A stretch of 64,000 bases of DNA from Thermoanaerobaculales bacterium. Its GTDB lineage: Bacteria; Acidobacteriota; Thermoanaerobaculia; Thermoanaerobaculales; Sulfomarinibacteraceae. Under the pieces are notes generated by a model. That model made no database searches. It was not told the origin of the DNA and saw only the letters and a list, made by a program, of their open reading frames with translations. Positions 43,801-49,620 of the stretch are shown in pieces (position 1 is the first letter of the stretch; each line of letters opens with the position of its first letter). Both the position numbers and the translations under genes were made by a program. The stretch lies in NCBI GenBank assembly GCA_035358815.1, contig DAOPQC010000004.1, positions 186,001 through 250,000 on the forward strand, in the 5' to 3' direction.

Positions 43801-45492
43801 TACTTCGACGGGCCGATCGGGGTCGCCGCCGGGGTCTCCAAGGTGCCCGACCAGGCCGGGAGCTACTACCTCATCGCCGAGCCCCTCGACGAGGCATTCC
43901 GCCGTGGGGACGCGTGGATGGTCGCGACCGAGGTCATCTGGACCCTCGAGGGCGATCCCTACCACGCTGGGACGTATCGGAAGGCATTCGAGGTCGGCGG
44001 AGGGTTGTATCTTGACGAGAACATGCGGCCGTTCACTGAGGGGATCTTGGTGGGCACAACTCGCCAGGTTTTCGTCAAGCTCTACAGCGGGGGTTCGGAG
44101 GACCCCCTGCCTGTCGACGTATCGTTCGTGGTCGATGGGGCGGTTCAGTCCTCGGTGGCGCTCAATGTGCCGCGCGTCGGTGCCACCTCGTCTGGTCAGT
44201 CGGTCTACCTTGGCGACTTTGAACTTCATGTCCCGTCAGCTGGGGCGAAGTCGATCGGCGAAGGGCCGCAGATCGAGGGGACTGGGACCCTGATATCCGC
44301 GGTCAATCAGGTTGCACACGCAAGCCAGCTCGCGAGCGAGGTGTGGGTGGAAGTTGAGCAAGTGCTGGACAAGGATGACAACGACGTCACGGGAACGGAG
44401 CTTGACGTCAAGCAGATGGCTCCGCTTACGATCCGATACCGGATCAAGGGGACGGATCAGCACGTCGGGCACTCGCTGACGGTGCTCGAGTTCGCCGCCG
44501 ACGAGAGCAACGAGGTGCACACCGACTTCTATGGGGGCTCGGGGGCCATCGTTTCAGATGTCGTTGACGAGTCCCCTGATGTACTCGTCAATGGGTTCTA
44601 CGGGACAGCCTGGGAGGGCCGCGACAACACTGGCGACGATCGAATCCTCTTGCAGGGTGTATATCGTCTCAGCGTTGATGTGAGCATCGAACAGAGCGGT
44701 GCGGTGCTCAACGCCATCACTAAGAACCCGGTGCAGCTCGAGGTGTTGCAACCCCATGCAAGCAATTATGGCCAATTGTATCCAATACCTCAATACTCCA
44801 CACGAGATTGCTCGATAGCGGCTACGGCGGCCAACGGTGCGTTAGCCTATCTTGAAGATGGTACGTCGTTTACAGCTCTGACAAGCGCACAGAACTTCAC
44901 CGCGACTTCAGCAGACGCACTGAATCGGGCAGCGGACCACGACGCGGTGTTCAGTTTCTCTGGACACGGTGGCCCGGGAATTCTGCAGTTCTATTCCGAT
45001 CCTGATCCGCAGTACGATCCATCCAACATTAGTAATCTCTCCTCGAACCCGGTGATCGACCAATCCGGATGGCCAGCAGTTTATGTCGCTGATCTCGAAC
45101 CGGGGGACCTTGGAGATGTGTACCTGACCGTGCTCCTCAGCTGCAGATCAGGACTACCGCCTGAACCTGAACACAATCTGTCCAACAATCTCATTGCAAA
45201 AGGCGTCGATATGTCGATTGCGTTTCCGGGAGAGGTTCATGAATACTTGGCGAATTCATGGGCTCAAGCGTTTTGGGATTGGGCCGCACACGAGGAGTAC
45301 GTGCCCGGTGATGGAGCACCCGCGAACATCTACAACAGCTGCAGATTAGCGGCAGCGTACGCAATCAGCCAGAATCCGGGGCTGACGCAGGACCTTTACG
45401 ACACTTTTGAGAATGTACAGATATACGTAGACACAGGTGTTTCTAGCACCGAGTACCTGCGTCCCGCACGGCATGGCAAGTGGACGAACTGA
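31885..45492 (+). CDS. Giant secreted Calx-beta protein with C-terminal caspase-like peptidase domain
   Basis: About 4535 aa. The ATG at 31885 is preferred over the GTG at 31810 because it leads straight into a signal peptide (RRPALAAITMCAGLFISPVAEA). Order of parts: two or three H-type-lectin-like modules (up to about 32880), then some 16 Calx-beta repeats (about 32900-38630) marked by DYV..S.TLTIPAGE.SG.I.V.I.DD and ending T.T..DD/DN; beta-rich and fibronectin-like regions; a PPC-like domain (about 41660-41985); further beta-sandwich regions; and a last domain with FSFSGHGG (His near 44964) and VLLSCRSG (Cys codon 45141-45143). The His-Gly and Ser-Cys motifs after hydrophobic strands are the dyad layout of clan CD cysteine peptidases (caspase, gingipain, CHAT). 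Calx-beta arrays bind Ca2+ and are usually surface adhesins. The next gene encodes a secreted PepSY-like protein. Confidence 0.85.
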   Translation: MSIHSRINNHRRPALAAITMCAGLFISPVAEAWQLQAGQASLPATGSGATFVAVSFGQTYPAPPVVVTLIGRDDTAPAAVRIRNVTPSGFELVQVEPGGANGDHGAEVVHWLAVEQGQHVLADGTMIEAGTINTMAVQHGTGVTGTESWQSLSYGSSFAAPPVLLTELQSMNNEVATLPENPSEPWLVVGVRNVTTLGAQVALERCESAPGSVSVPETIGYVAVEAGRTGTITADDATEVAYETLSTPDSIVGPGCVQMTFASTFPAPPLVIGHLTRHDVGDGGWLRRCARTATDVTLVVDEDQYRDSERNHGTEAAGLLLFERAFVAEIGGGGPGLPVVALASVTASVDENGGSVNITIVLSATSDSDVTVDCATADLTANGGSDFVPLNEPVTIPSGQISGVVTVSIADDLVAEGTEDFLVSITNPIGATLGTPESTTVTIVDNEPVPTVAFFTAAQPVDENAGSIGLTVVVSGPSSHDISVDYTTLDGTALSGSDYVALSDTLVIAAGQTSGLIPVTITDDAVAEGTEYFTVRLTNPSGATLGGVTTATVAIMDDEAALPAVGFAASWQSVGETDSSVTLLVQLSATAVDDVSVNWATANGTATAGQDYVGSSGVLTILSGDANGIIEVPVTDDSNIEGAEDFIVTLGNPVNAVLGAQVTTTVTIADDDATNMVSFANAAIFLNEHEGPAVVDAVLDQAAASEVAVRVTAVSGTAISGQDFVAFDQVVVFAPGQTSQPVIVDLVEDFNYEPNETFDLVLGLPTGPAGLGEPSQAAVTIYQSDWPPFVYLADGGYYYAEFSGSEGLGQVVIPVRLHLASGVEARVDYYLSDGTAQAGIDYIDSWGTLVFAPGEVEKLITIPILADETPDDGETFEIGLYNEIECTLDYLLPQIGGVTLYDDRQLAFTAAEVTGIEATGSVQLTVSLNQTLPTDTTIEWRATEGTAEADADYFGASGQVTIPAFSLNENFYITIANDGLPESDETFFVTLFHSLGAALAEPRTARVVIADDNGPRIRFDSMTYAAAEDAGLALITVSLSSPLGQDVWVDSSTADGTAREGEDYLAAADTLFIPSGSTTGAFVVTLIDDEFAEGDETVELRLSNSVGVVRGVPETATLTIHNDDELPSVSFTEATRQVSENDGTVVVEAVLSYIHNQDIMVDVVTSDGSAVAGLDYVAVQEQLTIPSGEISGVVSVPITDDFLVEGAEDFSVTISNPIGATLGALDATTVTIVDNDPTPTVTFAATSTSIDEAAGTVVLAVELSEVTIHDVTVDYTTVDGTAVAGGDYVAVSDTLTIPAGELSGVIPVTIIDDATVEGSEHFSVGLSAPMGAILGVPATAMVIVTDDEATLPAVRFAATSTSIDEAAGTVVLAVELSEVTIHDVTVDYTTVDGTAVAGGDYVAVSDTLTIPAGELSGVIPVTIIDDATVEGSEHFSVGLSAPVGAILGVPATAMVIVTDDEATLPAVGFAAGWQSVGETESTVTVLVQLSAAAADDVSVSWATANDTATAGQDYVGSSGVLTILSGDSSGVINVAILDDTEIEGAEDFTVTLSSPVNAVLGAQVTTTVTIADDDATNMVSFANAAIFLNEHEGPAVIDVVLDQAAASEIAVRVTAVSGTAVEGEDFVAFDELVVFSPGQTSRPVIVDLVEDFNYEPNETFDLVLGLPTGPAGRGEPSQATVTIYQSDWPPFVYLADGGYDYAEYSGSEAIGQIVIPVRLHLASGFEARVDYYLSDGTAQAGIDYVDSWGTLVFAPGEVEKLIAIPILADGIPDDGETFEIELYNEVECTLDFMLPQVGGVTLYDDRQLAFTAAEVTGIEATGSVQLTVSLNQTLPTDTTIEWRATEGTAEADADYFGASGQVTIPAFSLNENFSITIADDGVPESDETFFVTLFHSMGAALAEPHTEMVVIAGDNGPRIRFDSETYAAAEDAGLALITVSLSSPLGQDVWVDYATADGTATEGEDYLAAADTLFIPFGSTTGAFVVSLIDDEFAEGDETVELRLSNSVGVVQGVPATATLTIVNDDEVPTVSLSSATLQVAENDGSVVVAGVLSYIHNQDILVDVATSNGSAVAGLDYVAVQEQLTIPSGEISGSVSVPITDDVIAEGPEEFSVAISNPVNAALGTQTSAIVTITDNEPLPSIAFSSSEARTAEVAGVIELPVQISGVSSHDITVHYATADGTAMSGSDYVAVSDTLTIPAGELSGVIQVTIIDDGLPEDDEAFTVTLSAPVGALLSSPDTANVTIVSVYPIPIITEPVNGAVFYGSYGEALDASSSVVPPGFEIWFAALVNDGSSPMVAVYTTDQLTGSFTANNAHPSYRVRLVIAASGTMPADPVLRGLASPCNLVSSGYRCDTAEVTITRFPYVLPYPFETVYALPEGVFLRWGQRPNVQMERSADGGVNWTNLGLTTNDDYYFKDTTISEGVTYHYRARPGASSPWVYLGSTLEGLGDAVSIPEWNAPRIIPQLDNVTWHCPQGALRYLCDGTLHMRLQTETGRSLSEATIRVFLNEETFQLVDGNGGEIHTVFDTSGGWLHDFVGYDLPGCVVRKATPDLEVQVPYGEEEIAVDLPGIVFGANGLRFDVEMPNGDISERAILIAVLDEPVQEDHRGFYGHFEPVLFGSTLTSSDPELWGVGPVSRHSPDCKDGDSWYYFDHWPDYITALFFNQVDFGASTNQLVFTDDQGVWTHTFTGLTDGIHALRPEPPSVYPPDGSLGRAISNPATGYFNEDYAHFLSTESYGTSVDITIDSAYAVLTPQLSHVEESIVIDSADPIDPGVVRFRMTDADQNLDMATVRAYNCSLESCIPGQPGQTPYWGFYANNQWGGDDGHYGWFVVELPLTTANDGVNELVFCASDALGNALGAPTDPCVSAIVTRESPLVYASITEPQESPVDARPGAIIELDGSASVFPSGGVGVWTIGLQNLAYYPWYGMGVTDPANDPSGLHASTAMPTGPFAGYRARLIVAATPGDLPTDYWPDDGSLPCVRSAGGGRCDSADVTLRSTCTYDPSMAGVVMDSPSGFTNVAPDETLQLAAHVASPPLSPFAYRWVVYSSDDVNRRWPIVTLGYGDAGEGFSTQNNDLLISPASYGLEPGDYTLVVQARYPASGCASTWYFGASAPLGLRVGNTLDGVAPGMVVEGASFRVYSQTWAEGVSGVVFIDDNTGDANPPLAYEGIVQAGGYIEITPDPLDLPAIGSYWFVSVADDLDGTAQSSWVNALQVEPAGDAGSPLVVSNEEDTSCGGAGTECAHPILPAQTWQGEWGEAADQDGFTFLAGAGTEVAITLNRVDLTLPPQHPDSPAPEIHLAGPDGVVHDVSEPLALDATGTSLTATITTDGRQTILVRTSKGTGEYLVTLDVTAEGGSGQSGFGFTPERVHLTTEARPDATLSTPLLDPFGNPITGARVSWEQGAVCGVGDFCGNGTTMTVRSSTDGFAMLEIATAAGADPLWKPSVTLAPSLKQQPVDRPGVAERLARARAERPILGVVRTSGRALGATNLTDPATAAAIKAETRQRALARGDIELKDGTFCSNHTLACPSSGELVFRAAQLALDPGDDLIDVEVRILDGGTPTELLDGHTILEPIPLTLEIEATVRDAQSGERQVMLTEPAAVTVSDDTGGAIFDGIATCGGLEIPAGGFTYLNGPHAGIRYTYDEPDGSPCCWQTTELLQARVVVDAEVDDGQGGTIRVTKRAEALVESRPRPADPCEIRPWPPGFAGQTPLIAGTGPMPLPAGETSAIDMVGEVYTVDACGNINYLAPTDPQITVTGLSPQPPDVWAEVAQSPASWAWYLFLRSLNCTSPPCDPGDLYFIPDGLYDISLGISGASSCDGGGTPAYVHSVDYAASRPVIQLKWEQGGDEPVPPIASPGSALRNPATGELIAWRVRPGGPIRYTDVPVRLYVADTLVYHDSDGNIVESFRKVDDAEICVGEVRWHYDPDACPDPGCNVRTVTCDQVFTGETTVLAYTEPEWSGGYFDGPIGVAAGVSKVPDQAGSYYLIAEPLDEAFRRGDAWMVATEVIWTLEGDPYHAGTYRKAFEVGGGLYLDENMRPFTEGILVGTTRQVFVKLYSGGSEDPLPVDVSFVVDGAVQSSVALNVPRVGATSSGQSVYLGDFELHVPSAGAKSIGEGPQIEGTGTLISAVNQVAHASQLASEVWVEVEQVLDKDDNDVTGTELDVKQMAPLTIRYRIKGTDQHVGHSLTVLEFAADESNEVHTDFYGGSGAIVSDVVDESPDVLVNGFYGTAWEGRDNTGDDRILLQGVYRLSVDVSIEQSGAVLNAITKNPVQLEVLQPHASNYGQLYPIPQYSTRDCSIAATAANGALAYLEDGTSFTALTSAQNFTATSADALNRAADHDAVFSFSGHGGPGILQFYSDPDPQYDPSNISNLSSNPVIDQSGWPAVYVADLEPGDLGDVYLTVLLSCRSGLPPEPEHNLSNNLIAKGVDMSIAFPGEVHEYLANSWAQAFWDWAAHEEYVPGDGAPANIYNSCRLAAAYAISQNPGLTQDLYDTFENVQIYVDTGVSSTEYLRPARHGKWTN
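33578..38166 (+). repeat. Internal duplication with 2706-bp period in the giant gene
   Basis: The block 33578-35460 recurs at 36284-38166. Three anchors (TCGGTCGGCG 33601/36307, GTGGGAAGCT 33721/36427, GGTCTGGACT 35401/38107) all give an offset of exactly 2706 bp (902 codons), so the frame is kept. Some stretches are identical for over 100 bp while others have drifted, indicating duplication followed by patchy conversion or divergence. Confidence 0.85.
35614..36291 (+). repeat. Nearly perfect 339-bp tandem repeat
   Basis: 35614-35952 and 35953-36291 are adjacent copies of one 113-residue Calx-beta unit and differ at only three positions by direct comparison (A/G in the GATGGG/GGTGGG segment, G/A in CGGCGACC/CGGCAACC, C/G in GTACG/GTAGG). 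This is a recent in-frame expansion. Confidence 0.9.
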
Positions 45493-45509
45493 CCACAGGA
45501 GGAGTCACC

Positions 45510-46385
45510 ATGCAGTTGTTTCGTGTTCTCAGGCTAATCATGGTCTTTGGTTCCTGCGCGGTGGCTGGAGCCCTCATTCTCGCTGAGGTTGCCAGTAGCT
45601 CAAATGTCGACCCGATTGAAGTTGCCCGCGCCTTCCTTGAGACCAACCTGGCTATAAGCGAAGGGGCACCTCAGAAGCGTGAGCCCTCCCTGGTTCTCGG
45701 GTCGAGCGGGTTCGACAGGACCACGGGGTGGTGGAGGATTATCGACTCCGAACTGGCAACAATCAGAGTTTCTACAACCACTGGTCACGTAGTCTGGGCA
45801 GTGTTCAAGGGCGGGCAACCGACGGAGGTCCCCGTGGTCGATTCGACCGGCACGCCGGTTTCGAAGGAGAGAATCCGTTCCGAAACGGTCCGCGTTAGCC
45901 GAGAGGACGCCCTCGGCGCAGCCATGACTTTCGCAAAGCGACAGGTGGCTCAGAGCGAACTGGAGAACCTCGATCTAGTTCGGAACGAACTCTCCGACAG
46001 AGGAAGTCACGTAGCCTATTACTTCGTGTGGCGGGAGCGAGCGGATGATGATGGCGTGGCCTATGGGATGGATTTGGTGTCAATCTCGGTGAACCCATCA
46101 ACCGGGAAGGTCTTCGAGTACAAGCACCTCACTTCTGCGGTCGATCACGAAGTCCTCATTCGGCCTGACCGGTGCAGGTCCATCGTCGAGGCCGAACACA
46201 GTGGCTATGGCGGATTGCGGATAACCCGACTCACGCTCGTTTCACTACATACGCAGGACGGTCCGGAGGTGCCGGCGTGGGCCGTGACATTCAAGGTGTC
46301 CACTCTGTTGGGAGAGGCCACAAAGAGCTGCTATGTGAACGCAGACACGGGAGATATTCTGAAGGAAACGCTCGACCCTTATTGA
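45510..46385 (+). CDS. Secreted protein with PepSY-like domains
   Basis: 291 aa from the ATG at 45510, which has GGAGGAG upstream; a longer frame from 45480 overlaps the giant gene and has no such site. N-terminal hydrophobic signal/anchor (LIMVFGSCAVAGALILAEVAS). Two PepSY-like segments are visible: IRVSTTTGHVVWAVF preceded by a helix, and LVSISVNPSTGKVFEYKH with a final CYVNADTGDILKETLD; the helix followed by a hxhD/NxxTGxh strand is the PepSY/propeptide signature. PepSY domains often inhibit or chaperone secreted peptidases. Being 17 bp after the giant protein with its peptidase-like C-terminus, it may control or fold that domain (inference). Confidence 0.7.
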   Translation: MQLFRVLRLIMVFGSCAVAGALILAEVASSSNVDPIEVARAFLETNLAISEGAPQKREPSLVLGSSGFDRTTGWWRIIDSELATIRVSTTTGHVVWAVFKGGQPTEVPVVDSTGTPVSKERIRSETVRVSREDALGAAMTFAKRQVAQSELENLDLVRNELSDRGSHVAYYFVWRERADDDGVAYGMDLVSISVNPSTGKVFEYKHLTSAVDHEVLIRPDRCRSIVEAEHSGYGGLRITRLTLVSLHTQDGPEVPAWAVTFKVSTLLGEATKSCYVNADTGDILKETLDPY

Positions 46386-46728
46386 GTTCCAGGTCCGGAG
46401 CACGACACGCTGAGGCCACGAGGGGGCGATGCCTCGCAACCTCGGAGTGTTTGTGAAGGGCGGGATTCACCAGTTCGTACGTGCTCGCCGTAGCCCGTCT
46501 TGAGGGGGGTGATGCGCCCGGGGGGAAGGCTGGAGGGGTGAGCACGTCTGAGTTGTTTGCCGTCCCAGGAGGATTGCCAACCGGATTGCCAACAGTGGGG
46601 GAGGGGACTGCGGGTTGCTGGGGGGTGCTCGCGGGTGACGCGAGGAGACGGGTTTGACGCAAGCGGTTGTGGTTGAGCAACTTCGTCATCTGCTGTCGCC
46701 GCTGGTCACCCTGCGTCTCCGTGGTGAA
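46386..46728. other. Intergenic region left of the tRNA fragment
   Basis: No gene supported. It contains a short direct repeat (GGATTGCCAACC followed by GGATTGCCAAC, about 46571-46593). The stretch 46707-46728 can form a weak tRNA-like acceptor and D-arm with the following fragment but does not match a normal tRNA-Glu 5' half. Confidence 0.4.
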
Positions 46729-46777
46729 CCGGCCTTTCACGCCGACAACACGGGTTCAAATCCCGTTGGGGTCACCA
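46729..46777 (+). tRNA. tRNA-Glu(UUC) 3' fragment, likely attachment site
   Basis: The sequence gives an anticodon arm with loop CTTTCAC (anticodon TTC), a T-arm ACGGG-TTCAAAT-CCCGT, and the acceptor 3' strand TGGGGTC plus ACCA. This is the 3' two thirds of a tRNA-Glu. The bases to its left do not give the expected 5' half: acceptor pairing is partial (6 of 7 with wobbles at 46707-46713) and the D-arm is poor. It is therefore probably a 3' fragment carried in an integration junction. The stop codon of the serine recombinase is formed antisense to its anticodon. Confidence 0.65.
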
Positions 46778-48257
46778 TTCCTTCCTCCTTGTTCGATACC
46801 TCGGACAAGTAGATGAATACGCTTGATGTTGTCGCGGTTCCAAAGGAATCGCCGTCGAAGCGCACTCCGTCCGGGAAAAGAACCTCCTGGAAACGTCGTT
46901 TCCGCATGTGATCCAGCTCGCCCCACAATGGGCGGGCGTTGAGGAGAGCGTGTCGTGCGAATTCAAGCGTGTTCTTCATGTCGAGGTGCTCGCCAGCAGG
47001 TTCGTTCAGTTCCATCTCAATCGATTGACGACGTTCGTCGAGCAGGCGTCGCTGCTCCTCATAGGTCTGCTGGTCGATGGTCCCTTGATAGAGGAATGCA
47101 TCGACGAGACGGTTTTTCTTCGCGCTGAGGTCGTCCAGGGTTGCTTTCAGCTCGGTGCGGTGGCGCAGTTGATCTTGGCTGCGTCTATTCCACGTATCGA
47201 GGACGATCTCCATGAAGAGGCTCAAGTACTCGGGTTTCGGTTGAAGGTGATCGAGTAGCTCGACAAAAGCACCTTCGAGTGCCTGTTTCCGGGCATTCAC
47301 GGCCCTGCAGCCGGGTTTCGGGCACCGATAGTAGGGGTACCTCTTGGTGCGCCCCTTCGACCAGCTCGCGGTCAGCGGAGTGCCGCATTTTGCGCACCTT
47401 ACGAAGTGCCTGAGGGGGAAGTCTGGATTGAACCGCTCGCGGCTTGCGTACGTCAGCCGTTTCCTGTTGAGGACTCGCTGGACGGCGTCGAAGGTCTCTG
47501 TGCTTACCAGTGCGTTGAAGTCGCCGTTGACCCGCACCTGCCATTTGGAGGATTCGATGACGCCCGCGTACAGAGGATTGCGCAGCATCGAGCCCAAGCT
47601 CTGAGCCGTCAAGGGTCTCCCGTTTGACGTCCGAAGGCCGTGGGAGGTCACGATGTCTCGCACCTCGCTGATCGAGCGATAGCCCTCTTCCATCAGAGCG
47701 AAAGCCTCTCGCACCAACGGTGCGCGGTCAGGGTCCTCGATCATGCTGGGCATTCCGTACGCCCGTGGCGGCTTCAAGTATCCAAGAGGCGGTCGATGGG
47801 TCCAGCGGCCCTTTCCAAGAGCCGCTTTCATTCCTTCAGTAGTCCTTTCGGCCCGCACATCGTTGTCGAACTGAGCGATTGCCGCGAGAACGCCCTCCAT
47901 GAGCTTGCCTGACGAGGAGTCGTCGATCGGTTCTGTAACAGATCGGAGTGTTATCCCGAGCTGTGACAGGTGGTGCCGGACGGCGTGGTGGTAGTGGTTA
48001 TTCCTGGAAAATCGATTGACGGAGTACACCACCAAGTAGTCAATGTGGTTCTTCTTTGTGCGGCAGTACTGGAGGAGGTTTTGCAGCTCGTGCCGATCGG
48101 CGCTCTTTGCCGATTCACCCTCTTCGACGAATACACGGTCGACCTCGATACCGTATCGTTCGCAGTACTCGCGACACGCCTTCTGCTGGGTCGACAAGCT
48201 CATGTTCTCGACCTGCTCGCGAGTGGATACCCGGCAGTAGATAACAGCGCGCTGCAT
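46737..48257 (-). CDS. Large serine recombinase (site-specific integrase)
   Basis: 506 aa. N-terminal resolvase domain with AVIYCRVSTREQ (catalytic Ser near 11), LVVYSVNRFSRN and ERTTEGM; recombinase domain with LGYLKP and GSMLRNPLYAGV; zinc ribbon CAKCGTPLT...YYRCPKPGC; then a coiled coil (LKATLDDLSAKKNRLVDAFLYQGTIDQQTYEEQRRLL). The last 13 residues (MVTPTGFEPVLSA) are the antisense translation of the tRNA-Glu fragment, so the gene end has been fused to the attachment site and the native C-terminus may have been different. It drives integration of a small element lying mainly to its right. Its start is one base after the stop of the small upstream gene. Confidence 0.9.
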   Translation of the reverse strand: MQRAVIYCRVSTREQVENMSLSTQQKACREYCERYGIEVDRVFVEEGESAKSADRHELQNLLQYCRTKKNHIDYLVVYSVNRFSRNNHYHHAVRHHLSQLGITLRSVTEPIDDSSSGKLMEGVLAAIAQFDNDVRAERTTEGMKAALGKGRWTHRPPLGYLKPPRAYGMPSMIEDPDRAPLVREAFALMEEGYRSISEVRDIVTSHGLRTSNGRPLTAQSLGSMLRNPLYAGVIESSKWQVRVNGDFNALVSTETFDAVQRVLNRKRLTYASRERFNPDFPLRHFVRCAKCGTPLTASWSKGRTKRYPYYRCPKPGCRAVNARKQALEGAFVELLDHLQPKPEYLSLFMEIVLDTWNRRSQDQLRHRTELKATLDDLSAKKNRLVDAFLYQGTIDQQTYEEQRRLLDERRQSIEMELNEPAGEHLDMKNTLEFARHALLNARPLWGELDHMRKRRFQEVLFPDGVRFDGDSFGTATTSSVFIYLSEVSNKEEGMVTPTGFEPVLSA

Positions 48258-48258
48258 G

Positions 48259-48465
48259 TCAGTTCAGAGGTTTGCCAGCGTGATTGCTGGCGGCCGCGCT
48301 CTGGTTGCTGCGGACGCTGCTGCTCCGTTTGTCGAGTTGGTCAACGATAACCTCTGCTAGGACGTAAAGCTGATCCCTCACCACCGAAATCTCCGAGTCT
48401 CCAAGACCACAGGTTGAACCGATAAGTCTTCGGCATCGGTCGATTGAGATTCTCCGGTCCCGCAC
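48259..48465 (-). CDS. Small recombinase-associated protein
   Basis: 68 aa, GTG start. The core LGDSEISVVRDQLYVLAEVIVDQL resembles small proteins often encoded just before serine recombinases in integrative elements, with a helix of the type 'SDEExxRxRDQLYxLAxVxV'. It ends one base before the recombinase ATG, so the two are co-translated. It may act as an accessory factor or regulator of recombination (inference). Confidence 0.6.
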   Translation of the reverse strand: MRDRRISIDRCRRLIGSTCGLGDSEISVVRDQLYVLAEVIVDQLDKRSSSVRSNQSAAASNHAGKPLN

Positions 48466-48528
48466 GGACAGACCGCCTTTCGAAGGGAAGCCTTCGACGG
48501 AGGTTTGTCCTCTGGTGTCGGGCGGTTG

Positions 48529-49356
48529 TCATTTGTTCTTCCCCAACACTTCGGCGGGAGTTTCCCGGTGGAAGTTGGGGGCTGCCATCTTCAATAGGAT
48601 GCTCAGCTCGCGATTGACTCGCCGGACCTTTCCATCGGACGTTGTCACGGACACTGTGTTGTGCGGCGAACTCGTCCATAGTTCTTTGATCTCATCGTTG
48701 GTGAGACCCACGAATTCTTCGTAGCCGATCACTCGGGTCACCTCGCCGCCGGCAGTCATGAGTTCGATCTTCCTGAACTTCCCCTGTCTGAGAATGAGGA
48801 GAATCTCCAACTCGGCGGGGGTGGGCTGCGACGCGAAGAACAGAGCGTAGCCTCGATCGGATTCGGGTATCGATGTTGGTGTCTTGAGCGCCCCGAGGAC
48901 GCGGTTAACTAGTGGGTTCACCTTCAGTAGGATCTGTCCCGTCGTACCAATTTCCTCGTCCACGCCAGAGAACCACATGTGATGAAGGCGATCGGCGATT
49001 TCGAGCGTGTTTTCGATTGTGATCGAGGTCTTGAGGTCCGTGATTAGTAGCACTGGTAGGCGTGAGTGCTCCATCTGTTGCGCTGAGTAACGGAATGCAT
49101 CGAACTCGTGATCGAGCAGGTTCGCACGAAGCCACTTCAGAGATTCAAGCGGCACTCCGAAGGTGCGCCTGATCTCAGCGCAAACCAGGATCACGAACAG
49201 CTCGGAAGGTGTGAACCTGCGCCATCCGCGATCTGAGTCGCGCGAAGCGGTAAGGGCTCCCTTCCGCCCCCAGTCATTTACCTGACGATATGAGAGTCCG
49301 GCTTCACGCTTGACGTCTGCTGCTGAGAACGTGCGGTCGTCGTCTCGGTCTCTCAC
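48529..49356 (-). CDS. MerR-like DNA-binding regulator
   Basis: 275 aa from the GTG at 49356; the frame extends to 49806 but the extra part has no protein character and overlaps the divergent gene. N-terminal winged HTH of MerR type: DVKREAGLSYRQVNDWGRKGAL...GWRRFTPSELFVILVCAEIRRTFGVPLESLKWLR. The C-terminal 180 residues are not a known ligand domain (VLLITDLKTSITIENTLEIADRLHH, LLILRQGKFRKIELMTAGGEVTRVIGYEEF). It is divergent from the restriction enzyme gene and could repress it or the recombinase operon. Confidence 0.65.
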   Translation of the reverse strand: MRDRDDDRTFSAADVKREAGLSYRQVNDWGRKGALTASRDSDRGWRRFTPSELFVILVCAEIRRTFGVPLESLKWLRANLLDHEFDAFRYSAQQMEHSRLPVLLITDLKTSITIENTLEIADRLHHMWFSGVDEEIGTTGQILLKVNPLVNRVLGALKTPTSIPESDRGYALFFASQPTPAELEILLILRQGKFRKIELMTAGGEVTRVIGYEEFVGLTNDEIKELWTSSPHNTVSVTTSDGKVRRVNRELSILLKMAAPNFHRETPAEVLGKNK

Positions 49357-49620
49357 ATTTCTATTGTATCTCCAAATTGAACCGAAACGTATAATTCTAA
49401 TGTCGACTGATCTCTGCCGATGCGTTGGGAGTCCGGTGGTCGACGACCGGTCTGCGATGGGGCCCCGGGATAACATGTGAGATACAAGAGACCACGTTGT
49501 TGGATTCGCGCGACGTGGAGATGTGACATCGACCGAGGAGGATCGGCAGCGTGACGAGCTGCGGAAACAGGCCCCGTCGATAGGTAAGCAGCTCAAGTCT
49601 CTGCAGCTAAGGAGCCCTAC
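49357..49620. promoter_or_regulatory. Divergent region between regulator and restriction gene
   Basis: The 264 bp include a distinctly AT-rich patch (about 49357-49402) with TATAAT at 49390-49395 and TACAAT-like sequence on the other strand, in an otherwise GC-rich window. This is the likely promoter/operator region for both the regulator (minus) and the restriction gene (plus). Confidence 0.4.

Noticed and set aside
42349..44229. A 626-aa minus-strand open frame opposite the giant gene.
   Set aside because: It is the antisense shadow of a strongly biased high-GC gene; the plus strand has the consistent domain structure.
46707..46777. A complete functional tRNA-Glu.
   Set aside because: The 5' acceptor pairs only partly and the D-arm is poor; total length is short. 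Reported as a 3' fragment instead.
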